Source: Arenimonas oryziterrae DSM 21050 = YC6267
GTDB lineage: Bacteria; Pseudomonadota; Gammaproteobacteria; Xanthomonadales; Xanthomonadaceae
NCBI RefSeq assembly: GCF_000420545.1
Contig: NZ_ATVD01000003.1
Location: 310,001 to 374,000 of the forward strand
Length of the DNA stretch: 64,000 bases
Reading direction: 5' to 3'
This document shows, piece after piece, positions 17,759-26,724 of the stretch. The position numbers were made by a program, and so were the translations under genes. A model generated the notes under the pieces. It was not told the origin of the DNA. It saw only the letters and a program-made list of their open reading frames with translations, and ran no database searches. Position 1 is the stretch's first letter, and every line of letters begins with the position of its first letter.

Positions 17759-17914
17759 GGAAGTTCCTTGGTGTGCTGAGGAAAGCGGGCCGAGTCTGTC
17801 CTCGCGACCTGCGCTGCCACCTGAACGCCGTCGTCACTCCGTGAAGATCACCTCGCGTGCTAGGGTGCGCACACCTGTGTTCCACGGGTATTGGTCCACT
17901 TACGGGAGAACCTC

Positions 17915-18169
17915 ATGTCCATCGAATCCCTGCTCATCATCCTGCTCATCGGCGGCATCGCCGGCTGGCTTGCCGGCTTGATCATGAAAGGCCGCGGCTT
18001 CGGCGTGCTCGGCAACATCGTCATCGGCATCCTCGGCGCCTTCGTCGGCGGTTGGGTGCTGGGTCTGCTCGGCATCGTCATCGCTGGCGGCATCGCCGGG
18101 GCAATCATCAATGCGCTGATCGGCGCGCTGATCGTGTTGTTCCTGATCAGTCTGGTGAAACGGGCCTGA
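17915..18169 (+). CDS. GlsB/YeaQ/YmgE-family stress membrane protein
   Basis: 84 aa, almost entirely hydrophobic with glycine zippers: GGIAGWLAGLIMKGRGFGVL and ILGAFVGGWVLGLLG. These are the hallmarks of the transglycosylase-associated/GlsB-YeaQ family, usually induced in stationary phase or under acid and osmotic stress. The ATG at 17915 has a strong GGGAGAA ribosome site; the ORF could be read from 17891 but without support. It is a single gene ending before an inverted repeat at 18211. Confidence 0.9.
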   Translation: MSIESLLIILLIGGIAGWLAGLIMKGRGFGVLGNIVIGILGAFVGGWVLGLLGIVIAGGIAGAIINALIGALIVLFLISLVKRA

Positions 18170-18210
18170 CGCGACGCGTCTGATCTGCCCGATCCGATCT
18201 GTGTGAAGCG

Positions 18211-18234
18211 AACGGCCGCCCTCGGGCGGCCGTT
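18211..18234. terminator. GC-rich hairpin after the YeaQ-like gene
   Basis: AACGGCCGCCC (18211-18221), TC, GGGCGGCCGTT (18224-18234), perfect 11-bp arms. It is followed by only two extra Ts, so it is a weak or Rho-assisted terminator at best. Confidence 0.45.
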
Positions 18235-18327
18235 ATCGCCGGCGCGCGTTGGCGTCGCCGGCGCTTTCCGCCTACGCTTGCTGCCGCGCCGACCGCCATC
18301 GTGGCCGTCGGCCTTGCGGGATGACGC

Positions 18328-19737
18328 ATGAGCCTGGCCGACCTGTGGACCCCTCTGTCGCTGATCCTTTCGCTGGCCTGGATCGGCTATCTGATCGTGC
18401 TCGCGGGCTGGATCATCTTGCAAAAACGCGAGCCGATCGCGACGCTGAGTTGGCTGATGTCGCTGGCCCTGCTGCCGGTGCTGGGTCTGCTGATCTACCA
18501 TTTTTTCGGCCCGCAGCGCATTCATCGGCAACGCGTGAAGCGTCTGCGCTCGCGTCTGTTGCTCGGCCGCGAAGAGACCACCGCGCGACTCGACCACAGC
18601 AGCCCGCTCATGCGCCTGGCGCAGGGTAGCAGCGGTTTTCCGCCCAGCCATTGCCAGCGCGTGCAGTTGCTCGTCGATGGCGGTGCAACCTTCGACGCCC
18701 TGCTCGCGGCCATCGCGCAGGCACGACACCACGTGCACCTGGAGTACTACATCTTTGAGCCCGACCGCACGGGCACGCTCGTGCGCGACGCGCTGATCGA
18801 ACGCGCGCGCGCCGGCGTGCAGGTGCGCGTGCTGCTCGATGCGCTGGGCTCGGGACGCATCAAGAACGATTTTTTCGCTGAGCTGCGTGCTGCCGGCGGC
18901 GAAGTCGCGTTCTTCCACCGGCTGCGACTGCGGCTGCGCGGCCTGTGGCGACCCAAGCTCAACCTGCGCAGCCACCGCAAGATCGTGGTGATCGACGGCG
19001 CGATCGGTTTCACTGGCGGCATCAACATCACCGATGACGAGAACGAGCGTTTCACCGCGGGCGCCTATCACGACCTGCATCTGCGCATGGACGGCGAGGC
19101 GGTCCGCTGGCTGCAGTTGGCGTTTCTCGAGGACTGGACGTACGCGTGTTCGCGCGTGCCCAAGGACGAAGGCCTGTGGCCCGCCCACGACGCCGGCGCG
19201 ATTCCTGCGCAGGTGCTGCCGGCGGGACCGGATTCGCCCTGGGAAACGATCCATCGCGTGAAGATCGCCGCGATCGGTCGCGCGCACACGCGGGTATGGC
19301 TGGCGACGCCGTATTTCGTGCCCGGCGAGGCCGCGCGCATGGCACTGACCTCGGCGGCGCTGCGCGGACTCGACGTGCGTCTGCTCGTGCCCGAACGCAG
19401 CGATTCCTTGCTCGTGAGCGCGGCCGCGCGGTCGTATTTCGACGACCTGATCGCGGCCGGCGTGCGCGTGTTCGAGTACCCGCGCATGCTGCACACCAAG
19501 GCCCTGCTGATCGACGACGATACCTGCGTGCTGGGCAGTTCCAACTTCGACAATCGCAGCTTCCGGCTCAATTTCGAGCTGTGCGTGCTGTTCGAGGACA
19601 CGGCCGTGGCGGCTGATCTCGAGGCAGTGTTGAGCGAGGATCTGGGCAAGGCCGCGGAGGTCCCACCGCAACGGCCCATGAGCCTGCTGCACCGGCTGAT
19701 CGACGCCGCCGCGCGACTGGTTTCGCCCCTGCTGTGA
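18328..19737 (+). CDS. cls: Cardiolipin synthase (PLD superfamily)
   Basis: 469 aa, close to ClsA of E. coli. Two N-terminal membrane helices (residues 10-65) carry the linker FFGPQRIHRQR. Two PLD catalytic motifs follow: SHRKIVVIDGAIGFTGG and HTKALLIDDDTCVLGSSN, each with the HxK and Asp of the HKD signature. It condenses phosphatidylglycerol molecules to cardiolipin at the inner membrane. The neighbouring small membrane protein starts 34 bases downstream and may be cotranscribed. Confidence 0.93.
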   Translation: MSLADLWTPLSLILSLAWIGYLIVLAGWIILQKREPIATLSWLMSLALLPVLGLLIYHFFGPQRIHRQRVKRLRSRLLLGREETTARLDHSSPLMRLAQGSSGFPPSHCQRVQLLVDGGATFDALLAAIAQARHHVHLEYYIFEPDRTGTLVRDALIERARAGVQVRVLLDALGSGRIKNDFFAELRAAGGEVAFFHRLRLRLRGLWRPKLNLRSHRKIVVIDGAIGFTGGINITDDENERFTAGAYHDLHLRMDGEAVRWLQLAFLEDWTYACSRVPKDEGLWPAHDAGAIPAQVLPAGPDSPWETIHRVKIAAIGRAHTRVWLATPYFVPGEAARMALTSAALRGLDVRLLVPERSDSLLVSAAARSYFDDLIAAGVRVFEYPRMLHTKALLIDDDTCVLGSSNFDNRSFRLNFELCVLFEDTAVAADLEAVLSEDLGKAAEVPPQRPMSLLHRLIDAAARLVSPLL

Positions 19738-19771
19738 GGGCTACACTTCCGGCAACCGAAAGGGGTGCCCC

Positions 19772-20038
19772 ATGCATTGGATCTACCTGCTGATCGCCGC
19801 CATCCTGATGTTCGCCGCCATGATGGCGCGCCTGCCCGGCTGGCTGGTTTTCCTGATGATGCTCGGCTCGCTCGTGGCCGCGATCGCCTGGATCGTCGGC
19901 TGGATGTCGGCGCGCATTTCCAGCGGAGCGCGCAGCGAAGTGCATATCCTGAGCCCGGACGAATTGCGTGTGCTGCGCGAACAGGCCGAGGCGCGCCGGA
20001 ACAGCAGCTCGGCCGACTCCGAAGACGCCGCGCCCTGA
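19772..20038 (+). CDS. Small membrane protein, 88 aa
   Basis: Two hydrophobic helices at the N-terminus (IYLLIAAILMFAAMMARLPG and LVFLMMLGSLVAAIAWIVGW), then a charged cytoplasmic tail (SEVHILSPDELRVLREQAEA) ending in a Ser/Asp stretch. I do not recognise a family. AAAGGGG lies upstream of the ATG. It follows cls, and its stop overlaps the apparent beginning of the phosphopantetheinyl transferase frame. Confidence 0.7.
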   Translation: MHWIYLLIAAILMFAAMMARLPGWLVFLMMLGSLVAAIAWIVGWMSARISSGARSEVHILSPDELRVLREQAEARRNSSSADSEDAAP

Positions 20039-20703
20039 AGCTTCCGGCCCTGCCCTGGCCGACGCTGGCCGCGGCCGCACCGCCGGCGCTGGCCGACGAT
20101 GAATTGCGCCTGGTCTGGTGTCCCGAACGCCCCGATGCTCGACCCCGCCGCCAGCGCATCGATGCGTTGCTGCGCCAGGTGCTCGCGCCGTTGGCCGACG
20201 CGGCGCCCGCTGCCTTGGTCTTCGGTCGCGAACGCAAGGGACGGCCGTTTCTGCGGCCCGAACCCACGCCCGACTTCAATCTCACCGATACCGGCGGCGG
20301 TAGCCTGATCGCGATCTGCCGGCACGGCCGCGTCGGGGTCGACATCGAACGCCACGACCGCCAGTTGCCGGTCGCGCGACTGGCGGCACGCTGGTTTGCG
20401 GCCGAAGAAGCGCAGGCCTTGGCCGCGTTGGATGCCGAAGCGGCACGCGTCGCATTCCTGCGCCTGTGGACGGCGAAAGAAGCGAGCTGCAAGGCGACCG
20501 GCACCGGAATTTTCGGCTATCTGCCGCGCTGGCAGTTCGAGGTGACCGAGACGGCGCCGATCGCGCGGGCGGTTCCCGACGATGCGGGCGCGCCCGAACG
20601 CTGGCGCTTTCTGCGCTTGGCGCCGTCGCCCGAGCACACCGCCGTCGTGGCGATGCGCGATGCGAACTTTGTCCGCGTGAACGGCTATACCTTGAGCGAT
20701 TGA
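20035..20703 (+). CDS. 4'-phosphopantetheinyl transferase (Sfp type)
   Basis: Transfers phosphopantetheine from CoA to carrier proteins. The signatures are VGVDIERHDRQ (metal-binding acidic residues) and WTAKEASCKATGTGIFG (WxxKEAxxK). The body starts around LPWPTLAAAAPPALADDELR. There is no ATG or GTG near this point: the only codons are a CTG at 20035 overlapping the previous stop (CTGA), a TTG at 20104, or a GTG at 19765 that would run across the whole preceding gene in another frame. I give 20035 as the least objectionable start. The target carrier protein is unknown. Confidence 0.8.
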   Translation: MKLPALPWPTLAAAAPPALADDELRLVWCPERPDARPRRQRIDALLRQVLAPLADAAPAALVFGRERKGRPFLRPEPTPDFNLTDTGGGSLIAICRHGRVGVDIERHDRQLPVARLAARWFAAEEAQALAALDAEAARVAFLRLWTAKEASCKATGTGIFGYLPRWQFEVTETAPIARAVPDDAGAPERWRFLRLAPSPEHTAVVAMRDANFVRVNGYTLSD

Positions 20704-20727
20704 ACCGCAGCGATCGCGGTGTTCGGG

Positions 20728-23625
20728 TCAGCGCGGCGGCGGCGGATCGGCGTCGGCTTCGACGCGATTGCGGCCAGCCCGCTTGGCGCGATACAGCGCT
20801 GCGTCGGCGCGGCGTAGCAGGCTATTGGGCTCACCTTGCACACTGGGCACGAAACCAGCGACGCCAATACTGACCGTGGTTTCGGTGACTTCGGCATGCA
20901 TCGCCGCGCGAATGGCTTCCGCACGCCGCAGCGCTTCATCCAGGTGTACGCCGGGCAGGAGCAGGGCGAATTCTTCGCCGCCGTAACGCGCCATGAGTTC
21001 GCGCTTGGGATCGTGCAGGGCGATCAGACGTTGCGCGATGCGGCGCAGCAGCACGTCGCCCTCCAGATGGCCGTGGGCGTCGTTGTAGCGCTTGAAGTGA
21101 TCGACATCGATCATCAACACCGCCAAGGGCCGGCGTTGATCGAGGCAGCGGAACCATTCGCGTTGCAGGCCCTGCTCGAGCGCGCGCCGGTTGTTGACGC
21201 CGGTGAGTGCGTCCTCGGTGGCGAGTTCGGCGAGCTTGCGGTTCACTTCCTCCAGCTCCGAGGTGCGCTCGGCGATGCGTGCCTCGAGCTTGCGGTTGGC
21301 CTCGCGGTAGCGCTGCGTGCGTCGGCGGATGAATTCCTGCACGACGAACGCGGCGGCGACGAGCACGACCAGGCCGAAGATCGTCAGCACCCACCAGCGC
21401 ATGTACCACTCGGGCAGCACGCGGTAGCGATAGCTGACCGGGCCGGCGGTGCGGCCGCCGCGCGTGCGCGCTTCGACTTCCAGCACGTAGTCGCCCGGCG
21501 TGAGCGCGCGCACGTACAGATCGCGATCGGTCCAGTCGCTCCATTGTTCGGTCAGGCCATGCAGCAGATAGCGGAACTGCAGTCCGCCTTCCATGCTGAC
21601 GAGGCTGTAGCGGAAATGCAGGCGGTAGCCGGCGGGAATCTCGACCGGCTGCTCCTCGCTCACGATCGGCAGACGCAGGGGTTCCTGGCCGTCGGGACGT
21701 TCGGCGCTGACGCTTTCGAAGCCCAGGCGCAGCGGTGCCTGTGTCGGCTCTTTCTGGCTGGCGTCGAATTGCAGCAGGCCGCTCCAGGTCGCCACGCGCA
21801 GCTTGCCGTCGCGATTGAAACGCACGCGGGTGAAGCCGGCCGCGCGTTGTGAGCCCAGGTTCACCGCTTTCCATTCGCTCGCGCCGACCGGGCGCAGCCA
21901 CAGCTGGCGGCTACTGTAGGCATAGGTACCGACCGGCGTTTCGACGACGTCGAGTTCGTTGGGGCGATCGACCAGGGTGAACGGCGGGCCGGTGTCGGCC
22001 ACGAAACGCTTGCCGTCGAAACGGTAGCCGCGCTCGCCGGTGATCACGTGCACCTGGCCCTCGAGCAGATACAGGCTGGAGCCGCTGTTGGCGTCGATGG
22101 CCAAACCGTCGTTGGCGCCGAACACTTCCGCGCGCAGTCGCTTGCCTGCGGCATCGAGCGTCCAGCGTTGCGGACCGCCGCGGGAGTCGCCGAACCAGAT
22201 CTGATCGGCGGCGGTTTCGACGAGCGTCGCGGCACTGGCGCCGTCCAGGGGCGTCGATTGCGCGAGTTTCCAGTGGCCGTCGACGTTCTGCAGCACGAGC
22301 AGGTTTTCTTCGCTCAGACCGTAGGCGCGACCAGCGACCTTGCTCGACAGGCGGATCTCGAACACGCCTTCCTGCGCGCCGGTGAACAGGATGCGCGTCT
22401 TGCCGTCGTCCTTGTCGCGCACCATCAGCCCATTGCGGAAACCCATGAGCAGACCGCTATCGGTGCCGACCAGGGTGTAGGCCTCGTAGTCGATGTGATG
22501 CGGAATATCGGCCTGCGTGCGGCCGGCGGCATCGGCAGTCAAACGGATGAAGCCACGCGTGGTCGCGACCCACAAAGCGCCGTCGAACCATTCGAAATCG
22601 GTGACCGTGCCGCGCAAGCCTTGATCCGACCCCAGGAATGACCACGGCGAGGGCAGGGCCATGCGCACGAGATCGCCTTCGGTCGCGGCCCACAGGCCGC
22701 CCTCGGAATCGGCGCCGAGCGCCTGGATGCCGTAGCTTCCCAGGTTCACGCGCTCGGCGAGGTGATAGTCCTTGGCATAACGGAAGACTTCGCCCTCGAG
22801 CGTGCCGACCACGAAGCTGTCGTCGGCGAGCGGCAGCACTTCGTAGGCGCGCGTGCCGGCGAGTTCGCTGCCGGCGTTGTTGGGCAAGCGCGCGATGCCG
22901 CGGGCGTCGGCGCGATACAGTCCGTCGTCACCGACCAGCAGGCGCCAGCCGGGTTTGGGAATCATGCCTGGCAAGGGTTTGTCGGCGAACAATGCGCCGC
23001 CGGGTTCGAGCGTGAAACGACCGTCTTCGAAGCGGCAGAAGCCGAGGCCGGCGACGCGCGCATACAGCGCGTCGTCTTGGACGTAGAAACTGCGCACGTT
23101 TTCCGCGAGCGGCCAATGGCGTACGCGGCGGCGATCGTAACTGAGGAAATGCAGATTTTTTTCCGCGCGGAAGTACACGCCTTCGCTGGTCGCATGCACG
23201 TCCCAGACGATGCCGACGTCGCGATCGCGTCCACTCAGGCCGCCGGCGGTTAGCAGCTCTTCGTAGCGCATCTGGCCGTCATCGCTGGTCTGCAGCCAGC
23301 CGAAGCTGTCGTAGCTGGCGACATAGACGTGGTTGTCGCGACCGATGGCGAGGTCGCGTGCAATGGTCTTGCCCGGCAAGGTGATCAGCGTCCAGGCATC
23401 GCCGTCGTAGCGCAGCACGCCCTCGCCGTTGCCGACGTACAGACGTCCCTCGCGGTCGGTCGCGATCGCCAGTTGCTGCGGCGTCGCGTTGTAGTCCTCG
23501 GGCAGATAGCGCCGCAGCAGCGGCATGCCCGAGGGGCCGTCGGCCCGGGCGTCCGGCAACGGGCACAGCGCCAGGCTCAACACCAGGCTCAGCGCAACAA
23601 GAAAACGACCGGGGAGCGAACGCAT
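20728..23625 (-). CDS. Periplasmic-propeller diguanylate cyclase
   Basis: 965 aa from the ATG at 23625. A signal peptide/anchor ([21 protein letters not shown]) leads into a large periplasmic region with repeated beta-propeller blades of the two-component-regulator type (residues about 40-610). A Y_Y_Y-like domain follows ([20 protein letters not shown]), then one transmembrane helix ([20 protein letters not shown]), a coiled coil and a C-terminal GGDEF domain. The active site is [12 protein letters not shown], with [22 protein letters not shown] replaces RxxD before the active site, so product inhibition by the I-site is probably absent. The ligand is unknown. It is convergent with the phosphopantetheinyl transferase. 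Confidence 0.9.
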   Translation of the reverse strand: MRSLPGRFLVALSLVLSLALCPLPDARADGPSGMPLLRRYLPEDYNATPQQLAIATDREGRLYVGNGEGVLRYDGDAWTLITLPGKTIARDLAIGRDNHVYVASYDSFGWLQTSDDGQMRYEELLTAGGLSGRDRDVGIVWDVHATSEGVYFRAEKNLHFLSYDRRRVRHWPLAENVRSFYVQDDALYARVAGLGFCRFEDGRFTLEPGGALFADKPLPGMIPKPGWRLLVGDDGLYRADARGIARLPNNAGSELAGTRAYEVLPLADDSFVVGTLEGEVFRYAKDYHLAERVNLGSYGIQALGADSEGGLWAATEGDLVRMALPSPWSFLGSDQGLRGTVTDFEWFDGALWVATTRGFIRLTADAAGRTQADIPHHIDYEAYTLVGTDSGLLMGFRNGLMVRDKDDGKTRILFTGAQEGVFEIRLSSKVAGRAYGLSEENLLVLQNVDGHWKLAQSTPLDGASAATLVETAADQIWFGDSRGGPQRWTLDAAGKRLRAEVFGANDGLAIDANSGSSLYLLEGQVHVITGERGYRFDGKRFVADTGPPFTLVDRPNELDVVETPVGTYAYSSRQLWLRPVGASEWKAVNLGSQRAAGFTRVRFNRDGKLRVATWSGLLQFDASQKEPTQAPLRLGFESVSAERPDGQEPLRLPIVSEEQPVEIPAGYRLHFRYSLVSMEGGLQFRYLLHGLTEQWSDWTDRDLYVRALTPGDYVLEVEARTRGGRTAGPVSYRYRVLPEWYMRWWVLTIFGLVVLVAAAFVVQEFIRRRTQRYREANRKLEARIAERTSELEEVNRKLAELATEDALTGVNNRRALEQGLQREWFRCLDQRRPLAVLMIDVDHFKRYNDAHGHLEGDVLLRRIAQRLIALHDPKRELMARYGGEEFALLLPGVHLDEALRRAEAIRAAMHAEVTETTVSIGVAGFVPSVQGEPNSLLRRADAALYRAKRAGRNRVEADADPPPPR

Positions 23626-23732
23626 CCGGCCAGTATGCGTCAGCGTCGTCGCGCGGTAATGTGCCTGCCTGCACAAATCGCCAACGCAGCGCTCGGTTGC
23701 GGGCAGCGGACGGGAATTCAAACAGGCTTCCG

Positions 23733-24500
23733 ATGACGGTATTGAGCGTGAATGTGAACAAGATCGCCGTGCTGCGCAACTCGCGCGGCGGCGACGAACC
23801 TAGCGTGGCGGCCGCCGCGCGCGCGGTCATCGCCGCCGGCGCCGGCGGCATTACCGTGCACCCGCGTCCCGATCAGCGGCATATCCGCCCGGCGGACGTA
23901 CTTGCCCTGGCCGAGGTCGTGCGTGGCCGCGTGGAATACAACCTGGAAGGCAACCCGTTCGCGCCGGCACGCGAGGGCTATCCGGGGTTTCTGGCCCTGG
24001 TCGCGGCCGTGCGGCCAACCCAGGCGACCCTGGTGCCCGATGGCGACGGCCAGATCACCTCCGATCATGGCTTCGATCTGCGCCGGGACGGCGAGCGCTT
24101 GCGCCCGCTGATCGCCGAGCTGCGGGCCCTCGGCGCCCGTGTTTCCCTGTTCATGGATGCCGGGACCCCCGACATCGCGCGCGTGGCCGAGCTCGGCGCC
24201 GAGCGCATCGAGCTCTACACCGGACCGTTTGCGGCCGCGCACGCACGCGGCGACGCGGCGGCCGCGATCGCCCTGTGCGCCGACACCGCTCGGCAGGCGC
24301 AGGCGGCCGGTTTGGCGGTCAATGCCGGCCACGATCTTAGCCAGGACAATCTCGGCGATTTCCTGCGCGGGGTGCCGGGCGTGCACGAGGTGTCGATCGG
24401 CCATGCGCTCGTCGGCGAAGCCTTGTACGCGGGACTCGATGTCACCGTGCGCCGCTATCTGGCGATCATCGCGTCCGCGGGAGCCCCTGCGAACGCGTGA
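23733..24500 (+). CDS. pdxJ: Pyridoxine 5'-phosphate synthase (PdxJ)
   Basis: Condenses 1-deoxyxylulose-5-phosphate with 3-amino-2-oxopropyl phosphate to give pyridoxine 5'-phosphate (vitamin B6). 255 aa, a TIM barrel. Conserved pieces are [56 protein letters not shown] and [15 protein letters not shown]. The opening [17 protein letters not shown] rather than GVNIDHVATLRQAR is the form I associate with xanthomonad PdxJ. It is convergent with exbD, 12 bases away; acpS, a frequent partner, is not adjacent. Confidence 0.95.
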   Translation: MTVLSVNVNKIAVLRNSRGGDEPSVAAAARAVIAAGAGGITVHPRPDQRHIRPADVLALAEVVRGRVEYNLEGNPFAPAREGYPGFLALVAAVRPTQATLVPDGDGQITSDHGFDLRRDGERLRPLIAELRALGARVSLFMDAGTPDIARVAELGAERIELYTGPFAAAHARGDAAAAIALCADTARQAQAAGLAVNAGHDLSQDNLGDFLRGVPGVHEVSIGHALVGEALYAGLDVTVRRYLAIIASAGAPANA

Positions 24501-24512
24501 TCGCCGGCGACG

Positions 24513-24911
24513 TCAGTGCGTCGCGATGTCGAGGTTTTCCAGACCGGCATTGCGCGCGAGGGCCAGGCCCTGCGCCACGGTCTCGTACTCCGCCTCCGGA
24601 CTGGCGATGACTTCGACGACGATCGGCAGGCTCGCGGCACGCGCGGCCTGTTCGAAACGCTGACGCAGTTCGACCCGGCCTACCGCGACGCCATCGAGGG
24701 TGTACAGGTCGCCGGCACCGATCGTCAGGTGCAGGATCTGGCGCTCGGCCGCTTTGCCTGCGGTCCCGGGCAAGGTCAGGGGCATCACCTTGGTCATCGC
24801 TGGCGCCGCGATCATGAAGATCACCAGCAGGACCAGCATCACGTCCACGAGCGGGGTGATGTTCATTTCGGCGATCTGGGTGTTGCGTGAGTCCGCGGTT
24901 GCAAAAGCCAT
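24513..24911 (-). CDS. exbD: ExbD/TolR-family protein, third copy
   Basis: 132 aa with a single N-terminal transmembrane helix. The functional Asp is in NITPLVDVMLVLLVIFM, followed by a periplasmic domain. It is more divergent than the two copies upstream: the N-terminus is ATADSRNTQIAE, it lacks the SNSGGGPMADI motif, and its periplasmic part (RQILHLTIGAGDLYTLDGVA) differs. GGGGGA lies before the ATG. A rho-independent terminator 69 bases upstream separates it from the other exbD genes, so it may depend on read-through or its own promoter. Its role is presumably proton-driven energisation with ExbB. Confidence 0.88.
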   Translation of the reverse strand: MAFATADSRNTQIAEMNITPLVDVMLVLLVIFMIAAPAMTKVMPLTLPGTAGKAAERQILHLTIGAGDLYTLDGVAVGRVELRQRFEQAARAASLPIVVEVIASPEAEYETVAQGLALARNAGLENLDIATH

Positions 24912-24979
24912 GGCGCTATCCCCCGGTTGGATGACGCCTCCTATTACTACGCCTGTCCTCGAGTGCCGGCAAGGCGCGC

Positions 24980-25007
24980 AAAAAAAACGCCGCCCGAAGG
25001 CGGCGTT
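24980..25007 (-). terminator. Terminator after the second exbD
   Basis: On the minus strand: AACGCCGCC, TTCG tetraloop, GGCGGCGTT, then a run of Ts (plus-strand A-tract 24980-24987). A stable UUCG-loop hairpin that should end most tonB-exbB-exbD-exbD transcripts before the third exbD. Confidence 0.85.
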
Positions 25008-25029
25008 GCTGCGAAGGGTGTTGCGATCG

Positions 25030-25455
25030 TTAGCCGCCCGAACCGGGCTGGACAAAACTGATTTTGACCAGGTTCGCGTTCTTGGCGCGCGAAAGGACCT
25101 TGGCCAGTACTTCGTATTCCGCGTCCTTGTCCGTCTCGATCTCGAGCGTCGGCTGGCGCGCGAGTTCACGCTCGCCTTCGACTTCGAACTGCGACTGCAG
25201 GGTCGACATCGGCGTCGGGCTGCCGTTCCAGCTGACCGTACCGCCGGCATCGATGCGCAGGCGGATCGGCTCAGGCGGATCGACCGGGGTCGGCGGCGGA
25301 TTGGTCGACGGCTGCGGCAGATCGACTTCGATCGGATACGAAGTCGGCGGCACGGTGACCATGAAGATGATGAGCAGCACCAGCATCACGTCCACGAGGG
25401 GCGTGACGTTGATGTCGGCCATCGGGCCGCTACCGGAGTTGGATGCAAAAGCCAT
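25030..25455 (-). CDS. exbD: ExbD biopolymer transporter, second copy
   Basis: 141 aa. N-terminal ASNSGSGPMADINVTPLVDV leads into the single membrane helix with the essential Asp, and a periplasmic domain follows. A proline-rich spacer (PSTNPPPTPVDPPEP) after the helix is not seen in the other two copies. AGGAG six bases before the ATG gives strong initiation. It lies 23 bases downstream of the first exbD. With ExbB it should form the proton channel that drives TonB; two tandem exbD genes are typical of xanthomonad tonB loci. Confidence 0.92.
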   Translation of the reverse strand: MAFASNSGSGPMADINVTPLVDVMLVLLIIFMVTVPPTSYPIEVDLPQPSTNPPPTPVDPPEPIRLRIDAGGTVSWNGSPTPMSTLQSQFEVEGERELARQPTLEIETDKDAEYEVLAKVLSRAKNANLVKISFVQPGSGG

Positions 25456-25478
25456 TGTGTTCTCCTGTCCCTAGGCCG

Positions 25479-25898
25479 TTACTGGCCAGCGCGTTCCGGG
25501 CTCGACACGAAACCCACCTTGCGCATACCGGCCTTGCGGACGGTCTGCACGGCATCGTTGATGATGCCGTACTTGGTGGTGGCGTCGGCGCGGACGTTGA
25601 CCATCGGCTGCGGGGTACGCTGCACGGTCACGGCGAGTTTCTGTTCCAGCTGGGCGGTGGTGACGCGCTCGTCGTTCCAGTACAGCTCGCCGTTCGACTT
25701 GATCGCGAGCGTGACGGGCGGAACCTTCACGATCACTTTCTCTTCGAGCGTGGCGTGCGGCAGCTTGACCGTCACTTTGTGCGTCATCAGAGGGGCGGTG
25801 ATCATGAAGATGATCAACAGCACCAGCATCACGTCCACGAGGGGCGTGACGTTGATGTCGGCCATCGGGCCACCACCGGAGTTGGAACTGAATGCCAT
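25479..25898 (-). CDS. exbD: ExbD biopolymer transporter, first copy
   Basis: 139 aa. The N-terminus (SSNSGGGPMADINVTPLVDV) is nearly the same as that of the second copy, with the Asp-bearing helix MLVLLIIFMITAP. The periplasmic domain shows the usual ExbD pattern (LYWNDERVTTAQLEQKL, NVRADATTKYGIINDAVQTV). It lies 33 bases after exbB. Partner of ExbB and TonB in the inner membrane. Confidence 0.94.
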   Translation of the reverse strand: MAFSSNSGGGPMADINVTPLVDVMLVLLIIFMITAPLMTHKVTVKLPHATLEEKVIVKVPPVTLAIKSNGELYWNDERVTTAQLEQKLAVTVQRTPQPMVNVRADATTKYGIINDAVQTVRKAGMRKVGFVSSPERAGQ

Positions 25899-25931
25899 GA
25901 CTGCGTACCTGTAAGGCCTTGGGAGCTCGAC

Positions 25932-26702
25932 TTAGCGCTTGACTTCGCCGACGCGCGAACCGGTCGCGAAGAAGTCGTGCAGGTCGTGCGCGAAGGTGTC
26001 GAACTTGGCGTAGGTGTTGCGGTTGCTGCGCACGAAGAAGTTGTACGCAAGCACGGCCGGAATCGCGACGGCCAGACCGAACGCGGTCATGATCAGCGCT
26101 TCACCGACCGGGCCGGCAACGGCGTCGATCGAGGCCGAACCGGACTCGCCGAGGCGGATCAGGGCGTGGTAGATGCCCCAGACAGTGCCGAGCAGGCCGA
26201 CGAACGGCGCGGTCGCACCGACGGTGGCGAGCCAGGTCAGGCCGTCTTCGAGCTTGGCGCTCTCGCGGGTCACGGCCTGGCGCAGGCCACGGTCGATGAA
26301 CTCCGAACGGTTCAGGGCTTCGACCAGACGGCTGCCTTCATGACGCTGATGGTGCGCAGCGGCCTGGGCGCAGTCGAGCGCGATCTTCGAGAAGGGCTCG
26401 TTGACCGGCTGTTCTTCCATGAAACGGATCGCGTCCTGCGCGTTCGGGGTTTCCCAGAACGTGCGGATGACCTTGTCGGCGCGGCTCTTCACCACGGTGT
26501 TCTTGACGAGGTTGACGACGGTGTACCACCAGGAACCGACCGACATGATGCAAAGAATGACGAAGACGGACAGGCCGACCGCGTCGAAATTCTGAACCAT
26601 GTGGCTGAAGCCCATCTGCTGCAGGGCTTCGGCGTTGTTGGCGGAACCGCCCGCAGCCGGCGCGGCAGCGGCGGCAGTGGTGAGAAGGATGTCCTGCAGC
26701 AT
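25932..26702 (-). CDS. exbB: ExbB proton channel (MotA/TolQ/ExbB family)
   Basis: 256 aa. Three membrane helices are visible: VGLSVFVILCIMSVGSWWYT, WLATVGATAPFVGLLGTVWG and GEALIMTAFGLAVAIPAVLA. The last two carry the conserved Thr and Ala/Gly residues of the proton path (GATAPFVGLLGTVWGIYHAL; GPVGEALIMTAFGL). It forms the pentameric channel around ExbD that energises TonB. An Ala-rich N-terminus (TTAAAAAPAAGGS) is an added feature compared with E. coli. AAAGG lies upstream of the ATG, and the gene starts 22 bases after tonB. Confidence 0.95.
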   Translation of the reverse strand: MLQDILLTTAAAAAPAAGGSANNAEALQQMGFSHMVQNFDAVGLSVFVILCIMSVGSWWYTVVNLVKNTVVKSRADKVIRTFWETPNAQDAIRFMEEQPVNEPFSKIALDCAQAAAHHQRHEGSRLVEALNRSEFIDRGLRQAVTRESAKLEDGLTWLATVGATAPFVGLLGTVWGIYHALIRLGESGSASIDAVAGPVGEALIMTAFGLAVAIPAVLAYNFFVRSNRNTYAKFDTFAHDLHDFFATGSRVGEVKR

Positions 26703-26724
26703 AAAGATGACCTTTCTTCAGTGT

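Noticed and set aside
17876-17892. Half parS-like sequence (TGTTCCACGGG)
   Set aside because: The second half does not match and there is no palindrome.
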